Source of the DNA: Halobacillus locisalis
Lineage (GTDB): Bacteria > Bacillota > Bacilli > Bacillales > Halobacillaceae
Assembly: GCF_013694105.1 (NCBI RefSeq)
Contig: NZ_JACEFG010000003.1
Location: 558,001 to 622,000 of the forward strand
Reading direction: 5' to 3'
DNA length: 64,000 bases
The notes beneath the pieces were generated by a model that had not been told where the DNA came from, ran no database searches, and saw only the letters and a list, made by a program, of their open reading frames with translations. Each line of letters opens with the position of its first letter. The stretch's first letter is position 1. Positions 50,964 through 61,163 of the stretch are shown one piece after another. The position numbers were made by a program, and so were the translations under genes.

Positions 50964-52595
50964 ATGAATACGAAGTTGATCGATTGGCCAACGTTTATTG
51001 GCGCATTAGTTCTTCTTTTGGGTGTTACGCTTCCTCTAGTCTTCTTCCCTGAGGCAGGGCAAGAAGTAGTAGATGAAGCAAACAGATTTATGACTGGGAA
51101 TTTCGGTGTCCTTTACATGGTCATGGGACTTGTCATTTTTGCTTTTCTTATTTATGTCGCTTTTAGTAAGAATGGGGCGATTAAACTTGGTGACGAAGGT
51201 GAAAAACCAGAGTTCAATACGTTCTCTTGGGCGGCGATGTTGTTCGCTGCCGGAATCGGATCAAGTATTTTGTATTGGGCAGTTATTGAGTGGGCGTACT
51301 ATTATCAGGGACCGCCATTCGGTGTAGAACCTGAATCGAAAGAAGCGATTCAATGGGCTTCTGCATATGGGATTTTCCACTGGGGTCCTATCGCATGGGC
51401 GATTTATACATTACCCGCTCTACCAATCGCTTATTTTTATTATGTTCGGAAGAAACCTGTACTTAAAGTTAGTGAGGCAGTTCGTCCCGTTCTTGGTGAC
51501 CGTGTTGACGGTCCACTTGGAACTGTGATTGATGTGTTGTTCATGTTCGGTTTGCTTGGTGGTGCTGGTACGACGTTAGCACTTGGTACACCAATGATTG
51601 CAGAGGGTGTCACGAGTTTAACAGGTATTCCTTCAACGCTAGGGTTAAAAGCAGGAATCATGCTCCTCTGTACACTGATTTTTGCAATCAGTGCCTATTC
51701 AGGACTGAAACGCGGAATTAAAGTTTTGAGTGACATCAACTTATGGCTAGCGATTTTTATCTTAGCATTCGTTTTCATTTTCGGACCGACTCGCTTCATT
51801 AGTGAGACAACGTTTAACGCACTGGGTATTCTTGCGGATAACTTCTTCAAAATGGCGACTTGGATGGAGCCGTTCGGCAATCTAGCCCAATTTGAGGAAA
51901 CAGAATTCCCAGAGTCATGGACGATATTCTACTGGGCCTGGTGGCTTGTTTATGCACCGTTCGTCGGATTGTTTGTTGCTCGAATTTCTCGCGGGCGTAC
52001 AATCCGTCAAATGATCCTGGGGACAATGGTGTACGGTACAATTGGATGTATCCTATTCTTCGGAATCATGGGTAACTTCGGTCTGTATATGCAGTTGACT
52101 GGAAGCTTTGACGTCATCGCCTTTATGAATGAAAATGGAGCACCGGCGACCATCATCGAAATCATTAATCAATTGCCTCTAGCGAAGTTCATGGTGCTTC
52201 TATTTACGATTTTAGCCATTATTTTCTTAGCTACGACATTTGATTCCTCTTCTTACATTCTGGCATCTGTTGTGCAAAAGAATGTAGAGGGAGAACCGTT
52301 ACGTTGGAACCGTTTATTCTGGGCATTTGCACTTTGCTTAATGCCACTCGCTCTTATGTTCCTTGGCGGGCTGGGTACGCTGCAAACGGCTAGTATCGTC
52401 GGTGGTTTCCCGCTTATCTTTATCATGTTCCTTCTTGCATGGTCGTTTATGAAAGCATCGAATACTGATATTCGAGCTTCGGACGATTATGAGCCAAGTA
52501 CGATTCATATTGAACGATGGAGGAAGAAGAGAGAGAAGAAGAAAAAACGCTCCGCTCTAGAAGCGTTAGAAGATAAGCCGAAAGATGATGAGTGA
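50964..52595 (+). CDS. BCCT-family osmolyte transporter (glycine betaine/choline type)
   Basis: 543 residues, 12 membrane helices. The BCCT signatures are AAMLFAAGIGSSILYWAVIEWAYYYQGPPFG and the Trp-rich motif WTIFYWAWWLVYAPFVGLFVARISRGRTIRQ (substrate aromatic box and Na+ site). It takes up betaine, choline or related solutes with Na+ for osmoprotection (OpuD-like). A long basic C-terminal tail (RWRKKREKKKKR) fits the osmosensing tail of BetP-type carriers. The start ATG 50964 is the likely one; 50934 has no site. Confidence 0.9.
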   Translation: MNTKLIDWPTFIGALVLLLGVTLPLVFFPEAGQEVVDEANRFMTGNFGVLYMVMGLVIFAFLIYVAFSKNGAIKLGDEGEKPEFNTFSWAAMLFAAGIGSSILYWAVIEWAYYYQGPPFGVEPESKEAIQWASAYGIFHWGPIAWAIYTLPALPIAYFYYVRKKPVLKVSEAVRPVLGDRVDGPLGTVIDVLFMFGLLGGAGTTLALGTPMIAEGVTSLTGIPSTLGLKAGIMLLCTLIFAISAYSGLKRGIKVLSDINLWLAIFILAFVFIFGPTRFISETTFNALGILADNFFKMATWMEPFGNLAQFEETEFPESWTIFYWAWWLVYAPFVGLFVARISRGRTIRQMILGTMVYGTIGCILFFGIMGNFGLYMQLTGSFDVIAFMNENGAPATIIEIINQLPLAKFMVLLFTILAIIFLATTFDSSSYILASVVQKNVEGEPLRWNRLFWAFALCLMPLALMFLGGLGTLQTASIVGGFPLIFIMFLLAWSFMKASNTDIRASDDYEPSTIHIERWRKKREKKKKRSALEALEDKPKDDE

Positions 52596-52608
52596 TCAAT
52601 CATTTCAT

Positions 52609-52644
52609 AACAGCAGCCTCACGCGATGTGGGGCTGTTTTTTTG
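52609..52644 (+). terminator. Terminator after the BCCT gene
   Basis: AACAGCAGCCTCAC...GTGGGGCTGTTTTTTT. Confidence 0.88.
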
Positions 52645-52685
52645 TTATTTGAATCGGGAATAAATGATAAAAAGGGGGAATGCAG

Positions 52686-52907
52686 GTGTTATTGAATGCA
52701 ATTGGAATGACGATTGTCGGTATAGCGGTTTTCGTTTTGATTATCGTCGTGGCGTATAAAATGTTTGTGAAAAAACAATCCATCGACTCTTCGAATGCTT
52801 ATACACCGTTTGATTATATTACTGGACAGACCAGTCAAGAATTTCATGAAGAAGACGAACTTGTTCAAGTGTCGGAAGACGAAGACGAAGGAGAACTTAA
52901 AAAATAA
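52686..52907 (+). CDS. DUF3951 small membrane protein
   Basis: 73 residues: one N-terminal helix (IGMTIVGIAVFVLIIVVAYKMFVKK), then YTPFDYITGQTSQEFHEE, the DUF3951 signature, and an acidic tail (EDELVQVSEDEDEGE). Function unknown; typical of bacilli. GTG 52686 is spaced 7 nt from AAAGGGGG, whereas ATG 52680 abuts it. Confidence 0.8.
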   Translation: MLLNAIGMTIVGIAVFVLIIVVAYKMFVKKQSIDSSNAYTPFDYITGQTSQEFHEEDELVQVSEDEDEGELKK

Positions 52908-52913
52908 ATGGAT

Positions 52914-52950
52914 GGGACAGAACCGTGACTGGTAGTCAGGGTTCTGTCCC
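52914..52950 (+). terminator. Hairpin with the GGGACAGAACC motif
   Basis: GGGACAGAACC pairs with GGGTTCTGTCCC. The same GGGACAGAACC word also occurs inside repeat copy 1 (about 323-333). A terminator role for both flanking genes is likely. Confidence 0.6.
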
Positions 52951-52960
52951 TAATTCTTGA

Positions 52961-53656
52961 TTAAAAATATTCGCTAGCATAAATAAGTTTATAATCTTGA
53001 GAGTCCTTTAGGAACTGTTGCAGCAAATGTAAATGATCCGCTCCAATGAGCACGAGTAGCCTGTCCCCATTTTTGACGATTCGTGATATGTTTGCGGCGA
53101 TTGCTAAGTCCCGTTGATGCCATTGCTTCAGCCAATGAACTCCTACTTGATGCTGACGATCTCCAATACGAGAAATCTTCATATAAATACGGGGTAGGTC
53201 ATCTTGGTAGGCCGCCGAGTTGATGTAAGTCAATTTATCTGAAATCGATCTTCCCGTGATGGATTGCTGAAGACTTTGTTGACTGGACACTAAATTCTTG
53301 AACAACTCAGGTTGATGTTCTTTCGCCCATTCGAAGACTTGTTCTAGTGTTGGAGAGGACATATCCACGATTTCATCAACCGAATAAAGTTGTGGATGGT
53401 CCATCGCTTTAGCGATACGGAAGCCCAGTTGTTCCACTTCATCATATGCAAGTTGAAGATCACCTTTTAGAAAAGATTGGTATCTTTTATTCATTTCTTC
53501 TTCTACATAGAAAGATTTCTCCACAGCGATTTTTGTCGGCTCAAATTTCTTCATCTTTTCACTCACTCTTATAATTTCTTCTTGTTCCTCATTCACACTT
53601 GTAGGATCGACGGTCATATGAAACATACCGACGAGCAAAATTTCCGGTTTACTCAT
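52961..53656 (-). CDS. DUF5694 (TraB/Tiki-like) protein
   Basis: 231 residues. N-terminal EILLVGMFHMTVDP, a central KIAVEKSF and C-terminal DRLLVLIGADHLHLLQQFL resemble the GxxH and GAxH motifs of TraB/Tiki-type putative metallohydrolases, here the DUF5694 branch. No signal peptide. Ribosome binding site GAGGAG before ATG 53656. Function unknown. Confidence 0.75.
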   Translation of the reverse strand: MSKPEILLVGMFHMTVDPTSVNEEQEEIIRVSEKMKKFEPTKIAVEKSFYVEEEMNKRYQSFLKGDLQLAYDEVEQLGFRIAKAMDHPQLYSVDEIVDMSSPTLEQVFEWAKEHQPELFKNLVSSQQSLQQSITGRSISDKLTYINSAAYQDDLPRIYMKISRIGDRQHQVGVHWLKQWHQRDLAIAANISRIVKNGDRLLVLIGADHLHLLQQFLKDSQDYKLIYASEYF

Positions 53657-53832
53657 TACAAATTCTCCTCACAAATAGTCTAGTTCCTTCTCTCCATTGG
53701 ATACATTGGGTGAACGGACCTCCATTCGGACATTCATCCAAGTGTTCTGGACAAGAGATGCACTTTTAGCTGAGATTAACTCAATCTATGAAGCCAGAGG
53801 TCACACTCGTAGGACCCCACTCTTCATTACTC

Positions 53833-54780
53833 CTACTTTAAAGAAAAATGAGGTATGACATCTTCTCCGATTTCCTGCATCACTTCAGGAACGGGGCGCT
53901 TGTTTCTGGATAATCCGATCATTATATGGTTCACGCCGACTTCACGGTATTGTTCCAGCAACTCAATCAATCCTTTCCTCCCGACACGATAACCAGCAGG
54001 TATTTTCTCTGCTTCATAATCAGGGTCTTCTATGAGTTCCAGGGGGAGGGGCATGAAAAAGGGACGGAAAACTTGTCCGTGGTACTGGGCTACTTTGTCT
54101 TTGTATTGTTGTATGGTTTTTTTCTGTTGTTCTGGGCGTTGAGGATAGAACATCCATCCGTCACCGTGTTCAGCTACCCAGTCCAATGTCTGTTGACAGT
54201 ATCCCGTCATGAAAGTAGGGATTCGGGATGTTGGTTTTGGAACTAGATTGGACTTGCTGATTTTGCCAAACCGTGATTCTACTGTCGGAAACTCTTCATA
54301 CAGAACGTCATTCATGAAATGGAACGCTTCTCTGAACCATTCTCCACGTTCCATGATCGGAATGTTCAGTCCTTCGAAATCTTTTCTGCGATCACCAGAT
54401 GAAATACCGAGCATCAGTCTTTCAGGAAATAGTCTCTCGATGCTTGCTAATTCCTTCGCAACGCGTAAGGGATGGCGAAGGGGGGAGACTAAAGCAGCTG
54501 TGCCTAAGTTGATAGAGGTCGTTTGCGATGCCAAGTAAGTTAAGTAAATGAGACTGTCAAATAGCTGTCCTGTTGCAGGGTCTTCAAATGTCGGGTCTTC
54601 TAAGACGACATCTTGCAACCATAAGCATTGAAAGCCTAAAGATTCAGCTAACTGTGCCCGTTCAACTTGGTGCTGCATCGTTGGTGGTTGGTGTTGATAG
54701 TTCTCCATAGGAACCGTAAGCCCGAAGGAAAGTTGGTTCTCTTTAAGCATGCTCTGGTAGCCGCTATGTTTGCTAAACAT
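53833..54780 (-). CDS. LLM-class flavin-dependent oxidoreductase
   Basis: 315 residues of the bacterial luciferase-like family: FGLTVPMENYQHQ, AESLGFQCLWLQDVVLED, NLGTAALVSPLRHPLRVAKELASIERL, RLMLGISSGDRRKDF. The layout fits the BA3436-like subfamily (TIGR03571). It binds FMN or F420; substrate unknown. GGAGGTTTAC precedes ATG 54780. Monocistronic. Confidence 0.88.
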   Translation of the reverse strand: MFSKHSGYQSMLKENQLSFGLTVPMENYQHQPPTMQHQVERAQLAESLGFQCLWLQDVVLEDPTFEDPATGQLFDSLIYLTYLASQTTSINLGTAALVSPLRHPLRVAKELASIERLFPERLMLGISSGDRRKDFEGLNIPIMERGEWFREAFHFMNDVLYEEFPTVESRFGKISKSNLVPKPTSRIPTFMTGYCQQTLDWVAEHGDGWMFYPQRPEQQKKTIQQYKDKVAQYHGQVFRPFFMPLPLELIEDPDYEAEKIPAGYRVGRKGLIELLEQYREVGVNHIMIGLSRNKRPVPEVMQEIGEDVIPHFSLK

Positions 54781-54855
54781 AAGTAAACCTCCACGAAATC
54801 TTTATTCCTATTATAAAGAGCACATCCTCATAGTGCGAATCAGTCGACTTATACC

Positions 54856-54886
54856 AAAAAACCTCCGAGCGCTGATGGCTCGGAGG
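54856..54886 (-). terminator. Terminator for the 33-residue membrane protein gene
   Basis: CCTCCGAGC / GCTCGGAGG with a 7-nt loop, followed on the minus strand by TTTTTT. Confidence 0.88.
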
Positions 54887-54898
54887 CTTGCCTTATAA

Positions 54899-55000
54899 TT
54901 ATAAAATATACATAGCGAAGTAAAGGACTCCCGTTAAAATAGCCGATCCACCAGCCACACTTGCAATTTCCGTTGCGTCGTATTGGATTCGTTTCTTCAT
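54899..55000 (-). CDS. 33-residue single-helix membrane protein
   Basis: ATG 55000 has GGAAGGGG at the right distance. The product is KKRIQYDATEIASVAGGSAILT then GVLYFAMYIL, a short polar start followed by one membrane helix. The own ribosome binding site and the terminator 13 bp after the stop argue that this tiny gene is real. Family not recognised; similar orphan mini-membrane proteins are common in bacilli. Confidence 0.7.
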   Translation of the reverse strand: MKKRIQYDATEIASVAGGSAILTGVLYFAMYIL

Positions 55001-55236
55001 GATGATAGCCCCTTCCATTCTTTTGGTTTTGATTGTCTACTTATATAGACGTGTGAGAGTTCGGAAAAGTTTCAAATATATGACATAAATATTTCATTTT
55101 TGTTTCAAAATCAAAATTATAAGATGAGGTGACAAGGGTAGGACTTGCTACACTGCGTAAAGTTCGGAACAACGACCGACTTATCCAGCCTGTATGTGAA
55201 TATGCACGCTTAACAGTTGAAAACGTCATGAATAAT

Positions 55237-55277
55237 AAAAAACGAGCCCCCACTCAAATAAGAATGGGGGCTCGTTT
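55237..55277. terminator. Bidirectional terminator before the PilZ gene
   Basis: AAACGAGCCCCCA / TGGGGGCTCGTTT, a 13-bp perfect stem. The 55001-55236 stretch upstream is mostly AT-rich; a plus-strand frame from 55129 runs through this hairpin and is not credible as it stands. Confidence 0.88.
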
Positions 55278-55632
55278 ATTGCTGATCTTTTTTCCGATAT
55301 TCTTTCAACGCCTTCACAACGTCTTCATGATAATCTTCCAAAAAATCGAGACCATAGTGATAACGATCTCTTACTTTCTTGCACCAGATTCCGTTCGCTG
55401 TAATGGCTAAGTCGATGCCGGCAATGCTCGCCTCGACAAAGAATTGAACCTTTTTTTCAAGAGAGATATGGAAGGGGGAGGATATTTTCATCCCTCCAGG
55501 ACTTAAATCCAGAATATGTGCTTCTCCCATCGAAGATTGAATCGACCGACCGCCTACTTTCACAATCTTATACGTGGCCTCTACTGGATGTTCGAAGGAA
55601 TATCGCAACGTTTCATGCCGTCGATATCTCAA
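55276..55632 (-). CDS. PilZ-domain protein
   Basis: 118 residues. N-terminal basic motif RYRRHETLRYSF and, 35 residues later, ILDLSPGGMKISS, the D-x-S-x-x-G of PilZ c-di-GMP receptors. The Arg pair is spaced R-x4-R instead of the usual R-x3-R, so ligand binding may differ. It is probably an effector of the c-di-GMP made by GGDEF proteins such as the one at 21217. AGGAGG precedes ATG 55632. Confidence 0.85.
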   Translation of the reverse strand: MRYRRHETLRYSFEHPVEATYKIVKVGGRSIQSSMGEAHILDLSPGGMKISSPFHISLEKKVQFFVEASIAGIDLAITANGIWCKKVRDRYHYGLDFLEDYHEDVVKALKEYRKKDQQ

Positions 55633-55797
55633 AATACATCTCCTCCTAAAAAAGGTTCTTTTGTTAAAATTATCAGAAAGTACCCTTCAATTCAATCACT
55701 CATAGTCGGCACAGCTTCATATTAATGGTATTATTTTTACAGAAACGATTCTTTTTTGCAGATAATCAAAAAGGCAATAAAATGGAAGGGGATCTTT

Positions 55798-57579
55798 ATG
55801 AATACAAAATCGATGACATGGAATTTAGATACGATCTTTAGTGGAGGAAGTGAATCGGAGGAATTACATAGATATGTGAAACAAACAGAAGAAGACTTGA
55901 GTCGATTGGAGTCACTGATTCAACCGTTTTCTGCGCCAAAAAACGTAGAGCAGGCAAAGGAGCTTTCTGAGATTACAGACCACATGCAGGTAGTGATGAA
56001 AGAGTTAAGCGAGATTGGCTCCTTCGTAGGCTGCTTGAATGCCCAGGACGTACATGACCGGAAAGCTAGTCAATGGCAATCCAAGCGAACGGAGATGGGG
56101 GCGCGCTTTGACAATGCCATGACAGCTTTTGATCAAAAGCTTGTTCAAGTCGATGACACGATATGGAAGTCATTGCTTTCAGAGCCTGCGCTTTCAGACG
56201 TAGCGTTTGTATTGGATGAAAGGCGTCAAAAAGCGAAAGATCTCTTAGAACTTCGGCAAGAGTCGCTCATCAATGATCTTTCCGTTGATGGGTATCACGC
56301 ATGGGGACAAATGTACGACACGTTAGTCGGGAAATTATCGATCACACAAGGTGGCGAGGAATTATCCGTCGGGCAAGCAGCGAATCATTTGAGCAGCTCA
56401 GATCGTCAGGTTAGAAAAGAGGTCTTTGATAAACTGCAGACAGCCTGGGGAGACCAGGTTGACTTGTTCAGTGAAACGCTGAATCATCTTTCGGGTTTCC
56501 GTTTACAAACGTATAAACATCGAGGGTGGGACAGTGTACTAAAAGAACCCCTCGATTATAATCGGATGAGTAAAAAGACGCTGGATGCGATGTGGGAGAC
56601 GATTTCAGATTACAAGCATCGTTACATTCCCTACTTGAATAAAAAAGCGAGCATGCTTGGAATGGATAAACTGAGCTTCTATGATGTTGAAGCGCCCATT
56701 GGAAGCACAGATCAAAAAATGAGTTATGAAGAAGGGGCGGCGTTCATTGTCGAGCAGTTCCGTAAATTCAGTCCGAAAATGGCTGCTTTTGCAGAAATGG
56801 CTTTTGACAACCAATGGATTGAGGCAGAAGATCGAGCAGGAAAACAACCGGGTGGATTCTGTACGAGCTTTCCTGATAGTGAAGAAACGCGCATCTTCAT
56901 GACCTATTCAGGGACACCATCGAACGTTGCGACTTTGGCCCATGAATTAGGTCATGCTTATCACCAACATGTCATGAATGATTTACCTGTGTTGAATCAA
57001 GGTTATGCGATGAATGTGGCAGAGACGGCTTCTACTTTCGCAGAAATGATTGTCGCGGATGCAGCAGTCAAACATGCTTCAAATGACGAAGAAAAGCTGG
57101 CGTTATTAGAAGACAAAGTACAGCGAAGCGTGGCCTTCTTTATGAATATCCACGCACGCTTCCTATTTGAAACACGTTTCTATGAAGAACGGAAAGAGGG
57201 GACTGTATCTGCCGAGCGCTTGAACGAGCTTATGACAGAGTCGCAGAAAGAAGCGTATATGGAATCTCTTGATGAGTATGATCCTACATTCTGGGCTTCT
57301 AAGTTGCACTTCCATATTACGGATGTCCCTTTCTACAATTTCCCGTACACCTTCGGATACCTGTTCAGCATGGGAATATATGCGAGAGCACTAGAGGTGG
57401 GGCAAGGCTTTGAAGACCAATACAATGAATTATTGAAGGACACGGGTCGAATGAAAGTGGAAGACTTGGCGAAGAAGCACTTAGGTGTGGATATCGAACA
57501 AAAAGCGTTCTGGGAAAACGCATTGGAGTTATGTGTAGCGGACCTTGAAGAATTCATGAAATTAGCCGAGACGCTTTAA
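55798..57579 (+). CDS. Oligoendopeptidase, M3 family (PepF-like)
   Basis: 593 residues. The zinc motif is ATLAHELGHAYHQHV (HELGH) near residue 383, with a downstream ETASTFAEMI that contains the third ligand Glu. Typical M3B/PepF architecture, cytosolic, cleaving short peptides. ATG 55798 after GAAGGGG; the upstream open frame of 14 codons is not used. Monocistronic or with the pterin dehydratase gene 55 bp downstream. Confidence 0.92.
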   Translation: MNTKSMTWNLDTIFSGGSESEELHRYVKQTEEDLSRLESLIQPFSAPKNVEQAKELSEITDHMQVVMKELSEIGSFVGCLNAQDVHDRKASQWQSKRTEMGARFDNAMTAFDQKLVQVDDTIWKSLLSEPALSDVAFVLDERRQKAKDLLELRQESLINDLSVDGYHAWGQMYDTLVGKLSITQGGEELSVGQAANHLSSSDRQVRKEVFDKLQTAWGDQVDLFSETLNHLSGFRLQTYKHRGWDSVLKEPLDYNRMSKKTLDAMWETISDYKHRYIPYLNKKASMLGMDKLSFYDVEAPIGSTDQKMSYEEGAAFIVEQFRKFSPKMAAFAEMAFDNQWIEAEDRAGKQPGGFCTSFPDSEETRIFMTYSGTPSNVATLAHELGHAYHQHVMNDLPVLNQGYAMNVAETASTFAEMIVADAAVKHASNDEEKLALLEDKVQRSVAFFMNIHARFLFETRFYEERKEGTVSAERLNELMTESQKEAYMESLDEYDPTFWASKLHFHITDVPFYNFPYTFGYLFSMGIYARALEVGQGFEDQYNELLKDTGRMKVEDLAKKHLGVDIEQKAFWENALELCVADLEEFMKLAETL

Positions 57580-57634
57580 CCTTATCAAAATAGGGTATCT
57601 TGTAAGAAGAATCTTCTTATGAGAGGTGATGGGA

Positions 57635-57940
57635 ATGGCAGATCAAACACGTATTTCAGGAGAAGAAAAAGAACAACGAGTGAGTCAATTAGATGGATGG
57701 AAGTTAGTCGACGAAAAGTTCGTCACGAAACGTTTTCGCTTCCAAGACTTTTTGACAGGAATTCAGTTCGTGAACCGCGTAGCGGAGTATGCAGAAGATA
57801 TTCAGCATCACCCGTTCATCAGCATTGATTACAAAATGGTTACAATCAAGCTGACTTCTTGGGAAGCTGGAGGATTGACTGAGCTTGATTTAGAATGTGC
57901 CAGAAGATACGACGATTTATATGCAACGTTAGCTGAATAA
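57635..57940 (+). CDS. Pterin-4a-carbinolamine dehydratase
   Basis: 101 residues. The signature E-DIQ-H-H-P (AEYAEDIQHHPFISIDYKMV) followed by W in LTSWEAGGLTELD is the active site of 4a-hydroxytetrahydrobiopterin dehydratase (PCD/PhhB). No aromatic amino-acid hydroxylase is near, so a role in other pterin chemistry (for example molybdopterin or folate) is possible. ATG 57635 fits GAGAGG upstream. Confidence 0.92.
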   Translation: MADQTRISGEEKEQRVSQLDGWKLVDEKFVTKRFRFQDFLTGIQFVNRVAEYAEDIQHHPFISIDYKMVTIKLTSWEAGGLTELDLECARRYDDLYATLAE

Positions 57941-57943
57941 ACG

Positions 57944-57976
57944 AAAAGCCGCTGATCGTGTGATCAGCGGCTTTTT
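57944..57976 (+). terminator. Terminator after the pterin dehydratase gene
   Basis: AAAAGCCGCTGATC-GTGT-GATCAGCGGCTTTTT. Confidence 0.95.
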
Positions 57977-58135
57977 CTATATCTTGTTAACCCTCGTCGT
58001 CTCTACGTGTCAAATCTTCTCTATTTATCTATGTCAGAGGTTACTCTTTTTATATAAAAAGGTTAACAACTATACGATAACATAGTATACTTGGAAATTC
58101 TATTACAATTTAATGAAGAAAATGGTTGGAAGCGA

Positions 58136-59062
58136 CTACTCCAATATTTGAACATGCTCTGTTGAAAACAAGGAGGAATGTCCGAGAGGCATGGCTAGGC
58201 ACGATACACGTTCTTCTGTGAAAGGATGAATGAACGTCAACTTAGCTGCATGCAAGGCTTGCTTCCCTTCCATATCTCCTTTTCCGCCATATAATTCGTC
58301 CCCTAATAAAGGATTGCCTTTATGACTCATATGAACTCGTATTTGGTGGGTACGACCAGTCTGTAATTGAAGTTTCACTAAAGTTGCTTTCAGATTAGGA
58401 TCGTACTCAAGACTTTCATAATGTGTTTCCGCCTCTTGACCATTAGGAGAGACACGTCGTCTTGTTGCATGGTGTCTGTCTTTTCCAATAGGTTCTTTAA
58501 TGACGCCTTTTTTAGGTTTCACTTTGCCATGAGCCCAAGCTAAATACGTCCGCTTTATCTTCCTATCCTTCAGTTCTTCTCCCAACATCGCAATCGCTAG
58601 ATCGTGTTTTGCAAACAGTACAGCTCCAGAGGTGTCCTTGTCCAATCGATGGACATATTTGGGTGTCGCTTCAATGCCGTTGATTTGAAAGTAGGAGGCG
58701 ACGCCGTTGACGAGCGTGTCCGCTTGGTTTGGTTGGTTCGGGTGCGTAAACATACCCTCAGGCTTATTGACGACAAGCAGATGATCGTCTTCATAAATCA
58801 CATCAATATCCATAAAAGTCGGAGTGACTTCAAGCGGTTGAGGTGCGAAGAGTCGAATCCTGAGAGCGTCTCCTGTCTGTACTTTCGTATCTTTCCAATG
58901 CATTACGTCCCCGTTCAAAGTCACTTCTTTGTTCGAGCGAAACCGGTGGATAAGCTTTCTTGGCACCTGCCATTTTTTCTTCATGATCTTTTCGATGGTC
59001 AGTTCGTTCCATTCTTCAGGAATGGATACTTCTAACCATTCACCCATTCGTTTTGTTTTCAT
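58136..59062 (-). CDS. RluA-family 23S/tRNA pseudouridine synthase
   Basis: 308 residues. The catalytic motif VHRLDKDTSGAVLFAK carries the key Asp. Other marks are LLVVNKPEGM and QLQTGRTHQIRVHMSHKGNPLLGDELYG. An N-terminal S4-like stretch (WQVPRKLIHRFRSNKEVTLNG) is present, as in RluD. B. subtilis YhcT, YlyB and YjbO are paralogues; the exact target uridine is not clear. Confidence 0.92.
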   Translation of the reverse strand: MKTKRMGEWLEVSIPEEWNELTIEKIMKKKWQVPRKLIHRFRSNKEVTLNGDVMHWKDTKVQTGDALRIRLFAPQPLEVTPTFMDIDVIYEDDHLLVVNKPEGMFTHPNQPNQADTLVNGVASYFQINGIEATPKYVHRLDKDTSGAVLFAKHDLAIAMLGEELKDRKIKRTYLAWAHGKVKPKKGVIKEPIGKDRHHATRRRVSPNGQEAETHYESLEYDPNLKATLVKLQLQTGRTHQIRVHMSHKGNPLLGDELYGGKGDMEGKQALHAAKLTFIHPFTEERVSCLAMPLGHSSLFSTEHVQILE

Positions 59063-59249
59063 AAAACAGCACCTATCTTTAATGTAATCTTTACAATACC
59101 CATGTCATTCGATAATACTTGTAGTTTATTGTATGCATAGGTTTTACGCAATGAAAGAGTGACAATAATATAGAGGTATCGACGTCATCCGAATCTATGT
59201 TATAATTGACAGGTTGAATACTAAGTGAGACGAAAGAGGTGTGTGCTTC

Positions 59250-61088
59250 ATGCAACACAGAAACGATATTCGAAATATTGCCATCATTGCACACGTTGAC
59301 CACGGAAAAACGACATTAGTGGACCAAATGCTTCACCACTCCGGTACATTCCGTGACAACGAACATGTAGATGATCGTGCAATGGACTCAAACGATTTGG
59401 AAAAAGAACGCGGTATTACGATTCTTGCCAAAAATACGGCGATTAACTATAACGACACACGAATCAACATTCTAGATACGCCTGGACACGCAGACTTCGG
59501 TGGCGAAGTTGAGCGTATCCTTAAAATGGTTGACGGTGTACTGCTAGTTGTCGATGCTTATGAAGGCTGTATGCCACAAACACGCTTCGTGTTGAAAAAA
59601 GCATTAGAACAAAAGCTGACACCAGTTGTGGTTCTAAACAAAATTGACCGTCCGAATGCCCGTCCAGAACAAGTGGTTGATGAAGTTCTTGATCTGTTCA
59701 TCGAACTAGGCGCTGATGATGATCAGCTTGATTTCCCTGTTGTTTATGCTTCTGCACTTAACGGTACGTCTGGAAATGAGCCAGAAGACCAACAGGAAAC
59801 GATGGACCCGATCTTCAAACTTATCATGAACAATATCCCTGCTCCTATCGATACAAAAGAAGAACCGTTGCAGTTCCAAGTGACCTTGCTTGATTATAAC
59901 GATTACTTGGGCCGTATCGGAGTTGGACGTATCTTCCGAGGTTCAATCAAAGTCGGTCAGCAGGTATCTCTAATGAAGAAGGACGGATCTGTGAAGAACT
60001 TCCGTGTAAGCAAGCTCTTTGGTTTCATCGGCTTGAAGCGTATTGAAATCGAAGAAGCGAAAGCGGGAGATATCATTGCTCTTGCTGGACTTGAAGACAT
60101 TAACGTTGGTGAAACGGTTTGTCCGACAGACAACCAAGAAGCGATGGAAATTCCACGTATCGACGAGCCGACTCTTCAAATGACGTTCCTAGTGAACAAC
60201 AGTCCATTTGCGGGACGCGAAGGAAAATACGTCACTTCCCGTCAAATTGAAGAGCGTCTGATGACGCAGCTTGAAACGGACGTTAGTCTACGTGTAGATC
60301 CAACAGATTCTCCAGATGCATTCACCGTTTCTGGTCGTGGTGAACTTCACCTGTCGATTCTTGTAGAGAACATGCGTCGTGAAGGCTTTGAATTACAATT
60401 GTCCAAGCCACAAGTAATCTTAAAAGAAATCGATGGCCAAGTTTGTGAGCCAGTAGAGCGCGTTCAAATCGATACGCCTGCAGAATATCAAGGTGCCGTG
60501 ATGGAATCGATTGGTTACCGTAAAGGTGAAATGCAGGATATGGTCAACGATGGTAATGGTCAAGTTCGTTTGGAATTCATTGTTCCATCACGTGGACTGA
60601 TCGGTTACTCTACAGAATTCATGACTCAAACGCGTGGGTACGGCATCTTGAACCACACATTTGATGGCTATGCGCCACTCACGAAAGGTCAAGTCGGAGG
60701 ACGTCGTGAAGGTGTACTTGTTTCCTTAGATAAAGGAAAAGCATCCACTTACGGAATTATGAACTTAGAAGACCGTGGTGTCATCTTCGTGGAACCAGGT
60801 ACAGAAGTATATGAGGGAATGATTGTCGGTGAACACAATCGTGAGAACGACTTAACGGTCAACATCACGAAAGAGAAGCACCTGACCAACATCCGTTCCG
60901 CTAACAAAGATACGACAAACACAATCAAGAAAACACGTCACATGACGCTTGAAGAAGCGATTGAATACCTTGATGACGATGAGTATTGCGAAGTAACACC
61001 AGAAAGTGTTCGTCTTCGTAAGAAATACTTGAATGAAAGTGAACGTAAACGTGCGGCGAAACAGAAGAAAATTCAGAACGCCGATTAA
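59250..61088 (+). CDS. typA: Ribosome-associated GTPase TypA/BipA
   Basis: 612 residues: G1 [16 protein letters not shown]2 ERGITI, G3 [15 protein letters not shown]4 [10 protein letters not shown]. Then elongation-factor-like domains and the BipA-specific C-terminal part ([31 protein letters not shown]). It acts in ribosome assembly and stress/cold adaptation. ATG 59250 after AAAGAGGTG; the GTG three codons earlier overlaps the site. Confidence 0.97.
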   Translation: MQHRNDIRNIAIIAHVDHGKTTLVDQMLHHSGTFRDNEHVDDRAMDSNDLEKERGITILAKNTAINYNDTRINILDTPGHADFGGEVERILKMVDGVLLVVDAYEGCMPQTRFVLKKALEQKLTPVVVLNKIDRPNARPEQVVDEVLDLFIELGADDDQLDFPVVYASALNGTSGNEPEDQQETMDPIFKLIMNNIPAPIDTKEEPLQFQVTLLDYNDYLGRIGVGRIFRGSIKVGQQVSLMKKDGSVKNFRVSKLFGFIGLKRIEIEEAKAGDIIALAGLEDINVGETVCPTDNQEAMEIPRIDEPTLQMTFLVNNSPFAGREGKYVTSRQIEERLMTQLETDVSLRVDPTDSPDAFTVSGRGELHLSILVENMRREGFELQLSKPQVILKEIDGQVCEPVERVQIDTPAEYQGAVMESIGYRKGEMQDMVNDGNGQVRLEFIVPSRGLIGYSTEFMTQTRGYGILNHTFDGYAPLTKGQVGGRREGVLVSLDKGKASTYGIMNLEDRGVIFVEPGTEVYEGMIVGEHNRENDLTVNITKEKHLTNIRSANKDTTNTIKKTRHMTLEEAIEYLDDDEYCEVTPESVRLRKKYLNESERKRAAKQKKIQNAD

Positions 61089-61096
61089 TAAATAAT

Positions 61097-61137
61097 AAAA
61101 GCGAGTAGGGATGAAAACATCTCCTGCTCGCTTTTTT
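61097..61137 (+). terminator. Terminator after typA
   Basis: AAAAGCGAG..GG...CC..CTCGCTTTTTT, an imperfect stem with T-run. Confidence 0.88.
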
Positions 61138-61163
61138 CGGTTTGTTGTTTCCCTGCTCAAATG

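Noticed and set aside
55129-55410. 93-codon plus-strand frame (RKVRNNDRLIQPVCEYARL...)
   Set aside because: Its first 35 codons look partly protein-like, but the frame runs through a terminator and into the PilZ gene on the other strand; the start is poor. A very short gene here cannot be fully excluded.
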